Shown here: piece after piece, positions 50,274-57,118 of the stretch
How positions within the stretch are numbered: the first letter of the stretch is position 1
How the letters are laid out: every line of letters starts with the position of its first letter
Source of the DNA: Cryobacterium sp. SO2
GTDB lineage: Bacteria; Actinomycetota; Actinomycetes; Actinomycetales; Microbacteriaceae
Direction: 5' to 3'
DNA: 64,000 nt
Assembly (NCBI RefSeq): GCF_026151165.2
Contig: NZ_CP117849.1
Coordinates: forward strand, 1,736,001 to 1,800,000
Position numbers and translations under genes: made by a program
The notes under the pieces: generated by a model
Databases searched by the model: none
What the model was told of the DNA's origin: nothing
The model's input: the letters and a program-made list of their open reading frames with translations, nothing else

Positions 50274-51316
50274 GCGCGGCGCGTCACGGCGCTGGACGCC
50301 AGTTGGGTCAGGGTGCTGCGTAGTTCGGCTGGAATCGCGGGGATCTGCAGTGCCTCGACGGCGCGGCGGGCGTACTCGTGGGCGAGGGCGTCTGCTGCTT
50401 CCCTGGCGCCGCAGTCGTGCAGGTGCGAACGCACCACCTCGGCTTCGGCCTCGGTGAGGTCGTCCTTGCCCACGAACGGGGCGATCATCGGCCAGTGGCC
50501 GGTGGACCCGGCGTGCGCGATGAGGGCCGTCTGCTTGCCCTCGCGCAGGTCGGCGAGCACGCTCTTGCCCGTTGCGGTCGGGTCGCCGAACACACCGAGC
50601 AGGTCGTCGGTGAGCTGGAAGGCGACGCCGATCAGGCGGCCGAACAGGCCGAGTCCGTCGATGGCGTCTTCGGGGGCGCCCGCGAGCACGGCGCCGGCCT
50701 GGAGCGGGGCTTCGAAGGAGTAGATGGCGGTTTTGTGTTCGAGGGTGGTGACGACCTGGTTGATTGTGAGGGGTTCCCGGCTCACGGTGTTCGTCACATC
50801 CGCCAGTTCGCCGGCGGCCGACACGAAGACGGCCCGGTCGAGGAGGTCGAGCAGTCGGCAGCGAAGCGCGGTCTCCACCGGCAGCAGGGCGAGGGCCCGG
50901 TGCGCCTCGCTCAGAGCCAGGTCGCCGGCCAGGATGGCGGCCGTCGCGGCCCAGGCCTCCGCCTGTCCGGTGCCGGCGCCGTGCGCGATGGCACGTTCGG
51001 TGAAACGGCCGGCGATGTTGGCCATGCCGCGCCTGGACAGGTCGCGATCGATGACGTCGTCGTGGATGAGGAAAGCGGTGTGCAGCAGCTCGAAGCTCAC
51101 CGCGACGGGGGTGGACAGCGTGTGGTCTGTGCCGCCGAACCCGTCGTAGGCGGCCAGCACGAGCGCAGGGCGCACGCGCTTGCCGCCGCGGCTGGCCTGG
51201 TCGAGCGAGTCCCAGAGGGCCACGTAGTGGTCGCCGTAGTCGCTGGCGCGCAGCCGCGCCGCGGCGAAGAAGCGGTGCAGTTCGGTCTCGACGCCCAGCG
51301 TCGCTATCTCATGCAC
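50270..51316 (-). CDS. crtE: Geranylgeranyl diphosphate synthase CrtE
   Basis: This 348-residue polyprenyl synthase has the first Asp-rich motif DDVID (about residues 81-85, in FLIHDDVIDRDLSRRG) and the second in FQLTDDLLGVFGDPTATGKS. It makes the C20 precursor for phytoene. The GTG at 51316 overlaps the end of idi by 8 bases. Confidence 0.94.
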   Translation of the reverse strand: MHEIATLGVETELHRFFAAARLRASDYGDHYVALWDSLDQASRGGKRVRPALVLAAYDGFGGTDHTLSTPVAVSFELLHTAFLIHDDVIDRDLSRRGMANIAGRFTERAIAHGAGTGQAEAWAATAAILAGDLALSEAHRALALLPVETALRCRLLDLLDRAVFVSAAGELADVTNTVSREPLTINQVVTTLEHKTAIYSFEAPLQAGAVLAGAPEDAIDGLGLFGRLIGVAFQLTDDLLGVFGDPTATGKSVLADLREGKQTALIAHAGSTGHWPMIAPFVGKDDLTEAEAEVVRSHLHDCGAREAADALAHEYARRAVEALQIPAIPAELRSTLTQLASSAVTRRA

Positions 51317-51878
51317 GAAAGGTCTCCAGCTCGCGCATCTGCAGCACCATCCACGGGCTGAACGCGAACGGGCTGGCCAGTACGGAGTGGCGCAGCTTGT
51401 CCGGGTCGGCCCAGGTGAATTCCATCACCTCGTCGGGGTTGGGCACCGGGTCGCCGGTGGCGGTGGCCAGGTATACCGGGCAGACCTCGTTCTCCACGAT
51501 GCCGCTGCTGTCTGTGGCGCGGTAGCGGAACAGGGGAAGCGCCAGGTCGATGCCGCCCAGGTCGAGCCCGAGCTCGAAGTCGGCGCGGCGGCGCACGGCA
51601 TCCGCCAGGGTCTCGGCCGGGGCTGGGTGGCCGCAGAACGAATTGGTCCACACGCCGGGCCAGGTCTTCTTGGTCAGGGCCCGCCGGGTGATGAGCACCT
51701 CGCCGCGGTCGTTGAACACGTAGCAGGAGAAGGCCAGGTGCAGGGAGGTGTCGCTGCCGTGCACACTGCTCTTGGGCGCGGTGCCGATCTCGCGGCCGTC
51801 CTCATCGAGCAGAACGACCAGATCCTCGCCAAGCGCGTTGTTCTCGATCAGCTCGATGGTGGATTCTGCTGTGTGCAT
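51309..51878 (-). CDS. idi: Isopentenyl-diphosphate isomerase, type I
   Basis: 189 residues from ATG 51878, which has GAGGGAG upstream. It has the type I motifs NSFCGHP (active-site Cys) and SGIVENEVCPVY (active-site Glu) within a Nudix fold. It interconverts IPP and DMAPP and heads the carotenoid operon, feeding crtE. Upstream in-frame codons lie in the regulatory region and are not part of the protein. Confidence 0.95.
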   Translation of the reverse strand: MHTAESTIELIENNALGEDLVVLLDEDGREIGTAPKSSVHGSDTSLHLAFSCYVFNDRGEVLITRRALTKKTWPGVWTNSFCGHPAPAETLADAVRRRADFELGLDLGGIDLALPLFRYRATDSSGIVENEVCPVYLATATGDPVPNPDEVMEFTWADPDKLRHSVLASPFAFSPWMVLQMRELETFRA

Positions 51879-51921
51879 CACGGGACTCCCTCTCGTGCAG
51901 CCAAGATACCCGAAAAAGTAC

Positions 51922-51934
51922 CTAACCGAGTTAG
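51922..51934. promoter_or_regulatory. Candidate operator between idi and the MarR gene
   Basis: CTAAC-CGA-GTTAG is a perfect 5-bp-arm dyad, 43 bases before the idi start and 18 before the MarR start. In Corynebacterium the MarR protein CrtR binds between its own gene and crtE and senses geranylgeranyl diphosphate; the layout here is the same. Binding is inferred. Confidence 0.55.
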
Positions 51935-51951
51935 CGATATTCGAGGCTAGC

Positions 51952-52563
51952 ATGGTCCCTATGCCCGCCGATGTCCAACCCGACGCCGAGCCGAGTCGAC
52001 CCGGTTACGACGGGTACTGGTACCCGAATGGTACCGAGCCGAACGGCACCGACCCGCACGCCGCACCGCTGCCCGTCACCGCCGTCGATGTGCTGCGGGC
52101 GGTACGCCGGTTCCGCGCGGCCGATGTCGCGATGCGCATCAGGGCGCGGTCGAACATGGACATGAACGATTCCGATCTGGTGGCCCTGCGGCACCTGATC
52201 GCAGCGGAGGAACGCTCGGAGCCGATCGGCCCGAAAGACCTGAGCGGTTTCCTCGGCATCAGCTCGGCGGCCACCGCGAAGCTGCTGTCCCGCCTGGAGG
52301 CATCGGGCCGGCTGCACCGCGAGCCGCATCCGAGCGACCGGAGGGCACAGGTGCTCTTCGCCACCGGGCGTGCCCACGAGGAGATCCGCCGCGTCCTGGG
52401 TGCGGCCCACCAGCGCATGCTGGCCGCCGCCGAGAAGCTCAGCGGCTCTGAGCAGTCGGCTGTCGTGCGGTTTCTCGACGAGCTCAGCGGTGCAATGGAT
52501 GAGCCGGCCGAGGCGACCGAGTCGAGCGGGCCGGAGTCGGTGCCCGCATCATCGGCCACCTAG
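51952..52563 (+). CDS. MarR-family regulator, probable carotenoid repressor (CrtR-like)
   Basis: 203 residues from ATG 51952 (GAGG 5 bases upstream); ATG 51961 is also in frame but is too far from it. A ~45-residue polar N-terminus is followed by the MarR winged helix: VALRHLIAAEER, PKDLSGFLGISSAATAKLLSRLEASGRLHREPHPSDRRAQVLFAT. Its divergent position next to idi-crtE suggests it represses the carotenoid operon and itself. Confidence 0.88.
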   Translation: MVPMPADVQPDAEPSRPGYDGYWYPNGTEPNGTDPHAAPLPVTAVDVLRAVRRFRAADVAMRIRARSNMDMNDSDLVALRHLIAAEERSEPIGPKDLSGFLGISSAATAKLLSRLEASGRLHREPHPSDRRAQVLFATGRAHEEIRRVLGAAHQRMLAAAEKLSGSEQSAVVRFLDELSGAMDEPAEATESSGPESVPASSAT

Positions 52564-52585
52564 CCCGGGCCGACAGGAGCCCCGG

Positions 52586-53137
52586 ATGGCGGGCGGTACC
52601 CTTGAGGACGTGATCGTTCCCGCCGCCCAGCACGTAGAAACCCTCCTCGCCTCGTACCCGGACTTCCCCCTGCCGGGGATCCTGTTCCGCGACCTGAACC
52701 CCGTCTTCGCCGACGCCGTGGCGTTCCGGGCGATCATCGACGATTTGAGCGAGCGCTACCGCGGCCAGTTCGACGCCGTCGCCGGCATCGAGGCGCGCGG
52801 CTTCCTGTTGGCGGCCGGCATCGGCTACGCGGCCGGATGCGCGGTGCTCGCCGTGCGCAAGGGCGGCAAGCTGCCCGGCACAGTGCTGACCGAGGAGTAC
52901 GACCTGGAATACGGTTCGGCGCGCCTCGAGCTCGAGGTCGGGCAGTTGCCCGCCGGCTCCCGCGTGCTCGTCGTCGACGACGTGCTCGCCACCGGTGGCA
53001 CCGTCGCGGCGACCGCGCGTCTGGTCGGCCGGGCCGGCTACGTGATGATCGGCGTCGGCGTTGTGCTCGAACTGGCCGAACTCGACGGGCGCAGCCGCAT
53101 CGGCGACGTGCCCGTGCACACCATCATGTCGGTCTAG
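52586..53137 (+). CDS. apt: Adenine phosphoribosyltransferase
   Basis: This 183-residue protein has the APT pattern: YPDFPLPGILFRDLNPVFAD, GIEARGFLLAAGIGYAAG, and the PRPP site VLVVDDVLATGGTVAATARL. It converts adenine and PRPP to AMP (purine salvage). ATG 52586 has AGGAG 7 bases upstream. It is a single gene ending at a palindrome shared with convergent deoC. Confidence 0.96.
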   Translation: MAGGTLEDVIVPAAQHVETLLASYPDFPLPGILFRDLNPVFADAVAFRAIIDDLSERYRGQFDAVAGIEARGFLLAAGIGYAAGCAVLAVRKGGKLPGTVLTEEYDLEYGSARLELEVGQLPAGSRVLVVDDVLATGGTVAATARLVGRAGYVMIGVGVVLELAELDGRSRIGDVPVHTIMSV

Positions 53138-53156
53138 CTGCGCGCAGTCGATCGCC

Positions 53157-53222
53157 AGCTGTTCCCGAATCGGACTTCTGCGCCCGGTACGCCGGGCGCA
53201 GAAGTCCGCACGGGCAACAGTT
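53157..53222. repeat. 66-bp intergenic palindrome, copy 3, with compensatory changes
   Basis: The inner stem is a perfect CGGACTTCTGCGCCCGG/CCGGGCGCAGAAGTCCG around TAC G, flanked by CTGTT/AACAG. Compared with copies 1 and 2 (CGGACAA... /...TTGTCCG), both arms changed together (ACTTCTG/CAGAAGT), so pairing is kept while sequence is not. It sits between convergent apt and deoC. Confidence 0.85.
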
Positions 53223-53247
53223 GGCCCGCGGGGTCTCGTACCCGGGG

Positions 53248-53976
53248 TCAGTAAGCGGCGGGGTTGGCCGGGGCCTCGACGACCGCGCCGGACAGCACGG
53301 CCTTCGTGCCGGAGACGCCGAGACGGCTGGCGCCGGCCTCGATCATGGCGAGGGCGTCGGCGTGGCTGCGCACTCCGCCGGAGGCCTTGACACCGAGGGC
53401 GTCGCCCACGGTCTCGCGCATCAGGCGCACGGCGTGCACGGTGGCGCCGCCGGTGGGGTGGAACCCGGTGGAGGTCTTGACGAAGTCGGCGCCGGCGGCG
53501 ACGGCGGCGCGGCACACGCCCACGATCTCGTCGTCGGTGAGCGCGGCCGACTCGATGATCACCTTGAGCACCAGCGGCGCGGGGATCTCGGCGCGCACGG
53601 CGCTGATGTCGGCCTCGACGAGGTCGAACCGGCCGGCCTTGGCCGCTCCGATGTCGATGACCATGTCCACCTCGTCGGTGCCCTGCGCAACGGACAGGGC
53701 GGCCTCTGCGGCCTTGATCGCGCTGGCGTGCTTGCCGCTCGGGAAGCCGCAGACCACGGCGACCTTGAGGTCGGTGTCGGCGGGGATCGTCAGGGGCAGC
53801 ATCGACGGTGACACGCAGACGGAGTAGACCCCGAGTTCAACGGCCTCGGCGATGAGGGCGGCCACGTCGGCTTGGGTGGCCTCCGGCTTGAGCAGGGTGT
53901 GGTCGATGTACCGGGCCAGGCCGGCGGCATCCAGAGCGGTGCTGTCAGAGGAGGTGGCTGGGGTGGAAGAGGTCAT
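53248..53976 (-). CDS. deoC: Deoxyribose-phosphate aldolase DeoC
   Basis: This 242-residue TIM-barrel enzyme has IDHTLLKPEAT, VCGFPSGKH, and the Schiff-base Lys in ADFVKTSTGF (about residue 167). It cleaves deoxyribose 5-phosphate to glyceraldehyde 3-phosphate and acetaldehyde in nucleoside catabolism. A ~20-residue Ser/Thr-rich tail precedes the conserved start. Confidence 0.96.
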   Translation of the reverse strand: MTSSTPATSSDSTALDAAGLARYIDHTLLKPEATQADVAALIAEAVELGVYSVCVSPSMLPLTIPADTDLKVAVVCGFPSGKHASAIKAAEAALSVAQGTDEVDMVIDIGAAKAGRFDLVEADISAVRAEIPAPLVLKVIIESAALTDDEIVGVCRAAVAAGADFVKTSTGFHPTGGATVHAVRLMRETVGDALGVKASGGVRSHADALAMIEAGASRLGVSGTKAVLSGAVVEAPANPAAY

Positions 53977-54087
53977 GCTCGCAGTCCTTCGGGTGGGGCG
54001 GTGGGGTGTGCGCCGGGCTCGATCTTACCGCCGTGGGCTGCGGGCCGCCCGGTGAGGGAGAGGTCGCGTATACGGCATGCTTAAGCG

Positions 54088-54537
54088 ATGAGCGGCAGTG
54101 GTGATGCGTGGGTCTACGGCCCGGATGGTGCCAGGTTCTGGGGCCTGTACGGGGCCGCCGGCCTGCTCGTGCACCATCGTGAGCGCGGCGTTCTCCTGCA
54201 GCACCGAGCCCTGTGGAGCCACCACGGCGACACTTGGGGAGTGCCGGGCGGCGCTCGACACGAGAACGAGAGCGCGCTGGACGCGGCCCTGCGCGAGGCC
54301 GGCGAGGAGGCCGGGGTGCCCGCCGACCTCGTGCGGGTGAGTTTCGACTCCGTCATCGACCTCGGATTCTGGTCGTACACGACAGTCGTGGTGGAGGCGC
54401 TTGAGTTCTTCGAGCCGGTGATCAGCGACACCGAGAGCATCGCCCTGCGCTGGGTGCCGCCGCAGGATGTCGACCTGTTGCCGTTGCATCCGGGGTTCGC
54501 CGCCAGCTGGCCGGCCCTGCGCGACCGCCTTCTCTGA
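54088..54537 (+). CDS. NUDIX hydrolase
   Basis: This 149-residue protein has a complete Nudix box (GG-x5-E-x7-REAGEEAG, about residues 52-74). Related proteins act on modified nucleotides; the substrate is unknown. The ATG at 54088 has no clear ribosome binding site, and a TATACG 13 bases before it may be a -10, so a short leader is possible. It is divergent from deoC. Confidence 0.9.
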   Translation: MSGSGDAWVYGPDGARFWGLYGAAGLLVHHRERGVLLQHRALWSHHGDTWGVPGGARHENESALDAALREAGEEAGVPADLVRVSFDSVIDLGFWSYTTVVVEALEFFEPVISDTESIALRWVPPQDVDLLPLHPGFAASWPALRDRLL

Positions 54538-54554
54538 CCCTTCTCTGTGCGGGG

Positions 54555-55178
54555 TCAGTCCGGTCGACTCCCAGCGGAGATCCCGCGGATGAGGATCCGA
54601 TGGAGGGCGCGGACGGCGGCCCCGGTCAGGGCGTCCGGTCTGCTGCTGAACGCGGTCATGGCCATCATCCCGACGCGCACATCGTCCGTCGTGACGTCCG
54701 GTCTGAGGTCCCCGGCTGTGCGCGCCCCCGCGACGAGTCGGTGAAGTGCTTCGCCATGCGCCCGGCGGGCGTCGGCGAAGGGTGCATTGCCGGCCGGTCC
54801 AGCGACGGCCGAGGAATCTTCTGTCGAATTGTCGAGCAGCACGCGTAACAGTCCGGGATGCTCAATCTGGACCTCCGCGAACCAGGCGATCACTGTCGTC
54901 AGGCCGGTCCAGGGATCTGGCTCACGCAGCGCCGCCTGCATCGCCTGGGTACACGTGGCCACCTGCTCGGCCAGCACGGCTTCGATGAGGTCGTTCTTTG
55001 TCGGGAAGTGGCGGTAGGCGGTGGCGATGCCCATCCCGGCCTCGCGAGCGATGGCACGCATCGACACACCCAGACCGTCCCGCTGGAGGGCGCGTCCGGC
55101 CGCAGCGGTGAGGCGCAGGCGATTGAGTTCTTTGTCGGCCCGGGGTTCGCGAGTCATCTCGGCCACAGACCGTCTCAC
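54555..55178 (-). CDS. TetR-family regulator
   Basis: 207 residues from GTG 55178 (AGCGGAA upstream); ATG 55160 is also possible. It has the TetR HTH: RLRLTAAAGRALQRDGLGVSMRAIAREAGMGIATAYRHFPTKNDLIEAVL. A helical ligand-binding domain follows. It is divergent from the oxidoreductase at 55265 and overlaps a dyad at 55177-55211, so it likely controls that gene. Confidence 0.9.
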   Translation of the reverse strand: MRRSVAEMTREPRADKELNRLRLTAAAGRALQRDGLGVSMRAIAREAGMGIATAYRHFPTKNDLIEAVLAEQVATCTQAMQAALREPDPWTGLTTVIAWFAEVQIEHPGLLRVLLDNSTEDSSAVAGPAGNAPFADARRAHGEALHRLVAGARTAGDLRPDVTTDDVRVGMMAMTAFSSRPDALTGAAVRALHRILIRGISAGSRPD

Positions 55179-55211
55179 TTCCGCTAGATCCGGATCGGGT
55201 GTTCCGGAAGT
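55177..55211. promoter_or_regulatory. Dyad between the TetR gene and the oxidoreductase
   Basis: ACTTCCG (55177-55183) and CGGAAGT (55205-55211) are 7-bp arms around a 21-base interval that contains the palindrome GATCCGGATC (55187-55196). TetR dimers often bind such sites in divergent promoters. Which of the two dyads is bound is not clear. Confidence 0.45.
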
Positions 55212-55264
55212 TTCCTACAGTAGCCGTTGCTGCAGCCGCAGCCGCGTCCACGAAAGGCAACCCC

Positions 55265-56206
55265 ATGATCGCTGTTCAGTTCGACCAGCACGGCCCCTCC
55301 TCTGTACTCCACCTCGTCGAGCGGGCGATGCCCGCTGTCCCGGCGGGCTGCGTGCTGGTGCACGTCCGCGCGGCCGGCGTTTCCCCGGTCGATATCGCCC
55401 TTCGCGCCGGGGGGACGCCGCTGGCCGCGTCGCTGTCATTGCCGCACATCACCGGCATCGATGCGGCAGGAGTCGTCGTCGAGATCGGCACTGGTGTGAC
55501 GGATGTAGTGGTGGGAGACGAGGTGTTCGGCACCGTCGTGTTGACCGAGTTCGGCGGCGCAGCGGCAGAGTACGCCGTCCTCGCCCAGTGGGGACCGAAG
55601 CCCTCCGCGTGGTCATGGGCGGAGGCAGGCGCAGCCGGTTCGGCCGTCGAGACCGCGACTCGCGCACTTGACCTGCTGGACGTCTCACCGGGGTCGGTCG
55701 TGCTCGTCGACGGTGCGGCTGGTGGGGTCGGCTCGATCGCGGCACAGCTCGCTGTCGCACTGGGGGCCCGAGTCTTCGGCACCGCTCGCGAGGGGTCCCT
55801 GCACATCGTCGAGTCGCTGCCGGGTGTCACAGCGGTGCGCACCGGGCTGAGCTGGAGGGATGTCTTCCGCCATGCGGGTATCGACCGCGCCGACGCCGCT
55901 GTGGACACGAGCGGTGCCGGCGTCCTCCCCGCCCTCATCGCCGCCACCGGCAGCGCGGACCGGGTGGTGACGATCGCCGACCTGTCCGCGGCCGACTACG
56001 GCGTGCGTCTGACGCGCGGCGCTCTCGCCGGTGAAGCGACCGGGCGCCACGGTCTTCGTGCCGTGGCAGGGCTCGGCCACGGCACTGTGCTGACGGTGCC
56101 GCTACGCGGCACCTTTCCGTTCGCCCAGGCCGCCGCAGCCCACGACGCCGCGGCGGAACGACCGCGATGGGGCAAGGTCGCGCTGGTCAACGACCAACCG
56201 TGCTGA
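55265..56206 (+). CDS. Medium-chain oxidoreductase, quinone-reductase (zeta-crystallin) type
   Basis: 313 residues from ATG 55265 with AAAGG upstream. It has the MDR fold: VRAAGVSPVDIALRAG, GIDAAGVVVEIGTGVTDVVVGDEVFG, and the NADPH site VLVDGAAGGVGSIAAQLAVALGA (AxxGxxG type). No structural zinc cysteines are seen. It likely reduces quinones or reactive carbonyls with NADPH under control of the divergent TetR protein. The substrate is unknown. Confidence 0.9.
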   Translation: MIAVQFDQHGPSSVLHLVERAMPAVPAGCVLVHVRAAGVSPVDIALRAGGTPLAASLSLPHITGIDAAGVVVEIGTGVTDVVVGDEVFGTVVLTEFGGAAAEYAVLAQWGPKPSAWSWAEAGAAGSAVETATRALDLLDVSPGSVVLVDGAAGGVGSIAAQLAVALGARVFGTAREGSLHIVESLPGVTAVRTGLSWRDVFRHAGIDRADAAVDTSGAGVLPALIAATGSADRVVTIADLSAADYGVRLTRGALAGEATGRHGLRAVAGLGHGTVLTVPLRGTFPFAQAAAAHDAAAERPRWGKVALVNDQPC

Positions 56207-56230
56207 CGCGACCGTCCAGTCCCATCGGCG

Positions 56231-57097
56231 CTAGAGCCGCTCGCCGGTCGGCGGCGTGGTCCCGGCCAGCGCGGCCCGCCGTTTCGGCGCCCACGGTATC
56301 AGCGGCCAGACGGCCCGGCGGTAGTCCGCATAACCCGGATGCCGCTCCATCGAGATGCTCTCGGTGAAAACGATCGAACCGGCGAACAGCAGGGTCAGCA
56401 GCAGGGCGCCCAGGGAGCCGAGTTGCAGCACATCGCCGGCCGCGACGGCGCCGAACCCGGCCACCAGCCACCACTGCGCGATCTCGAAGAAGTAGTTCGG
56501 GTGACGGGAGAACCTGAACAGCCCGACCCGGAGGAAGCCCGGGTCAGCGGCGCCCGTGGCCCGACGGGCCAGACGGGCGCGCTGGAAGTTCCACTGTTGC
56601 TGATCGGCCACGCTCTCCCCGATCAGGCAGGCCAGGAACAGCACCGTGAGCACAACGTCGCCAGCGCCGAACGGCCTGCCGGGGTGCTGCAAGGCCACCC
56701 AGGCGGGCAGGGTGAGAAGCAGCAGCAACAGGTTCTGGTAGATCGAGATGAAGAACAGGTTGAACAGCGCGAACCCGCGCCGGCTCATCCGTCGGCGCAG
56801 CGCCACCCAGCGGTAGTCCTCGCCGCCCGGCCGGTAGCCGCCCTTGCGGGCGAAATTCAGGGTGAGCCGAACCCCCCACAGCTTGCCCAGCACGGCCAGC
56901 ACCACCAGCCGAGTGTCGGCCAGGCCGCCGGCAGCGGCGAACACCCAGAGGTACACCGGCGGCAACAGCGACCAGGCCCGGTCGACCCAGGAGTACTCCC
57001 GGGTGAGCACGGACAACAGCCAGGTGCTCAGGGTGGCGGCCGCGCACACACCCGTGCAGACCAGCAGCGCGGCGGATGCACCGGTGTCAGCCATCAT
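56231..57097 (-). CDS. DUF1295 membrane protein (steroid-5-alpha-reductase / methyltransferase-like)
   Basis: This 288-residue protein has about seven membrane helices and the DUF1295 pattern: YSWVDRAWSLLPPVY, a cytoplasmic RKGGYRPGGEDYRW, and FRFSRHPNYFFEIAQWW near the C-terminus with HPGYADYRR. Family members resemble isoprenylcysteine methyltransferases and steroid reductases, but the substrate is not known. GGAG precedes the ATG. It follows ligD by 21 bases on the same strand. Confidence 0.88.
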   Translation of the reverse strand: MMADTGASAALLVCTGVCAAATLSTWLLSVLTREYSWVDRAWSLLPPVYLWVFAAAGGLADTRLVVLAVLGKLWGVRLTLNFARKGGYRPGGEDYRWVALRRRMSRRGFALFNLFFISIYQNLLLLLLTLPAWVALQHPGRPFGAGDVVLTVLFLACLIGESVADQQQWNFQRARLARRATGAADPGFLRVGLFRFSRHPNYFFEIAQWWLVAGFGAVAAGDVLQLGSLGALLLTLLFAGSIVFTESISMERHPGYADYRRAVWPLIPWAPKRRAALAGTTPPTGERL

Positions 57098-57118
57098 GGC
57101 GCTCCTTCCTCCTCGGAT

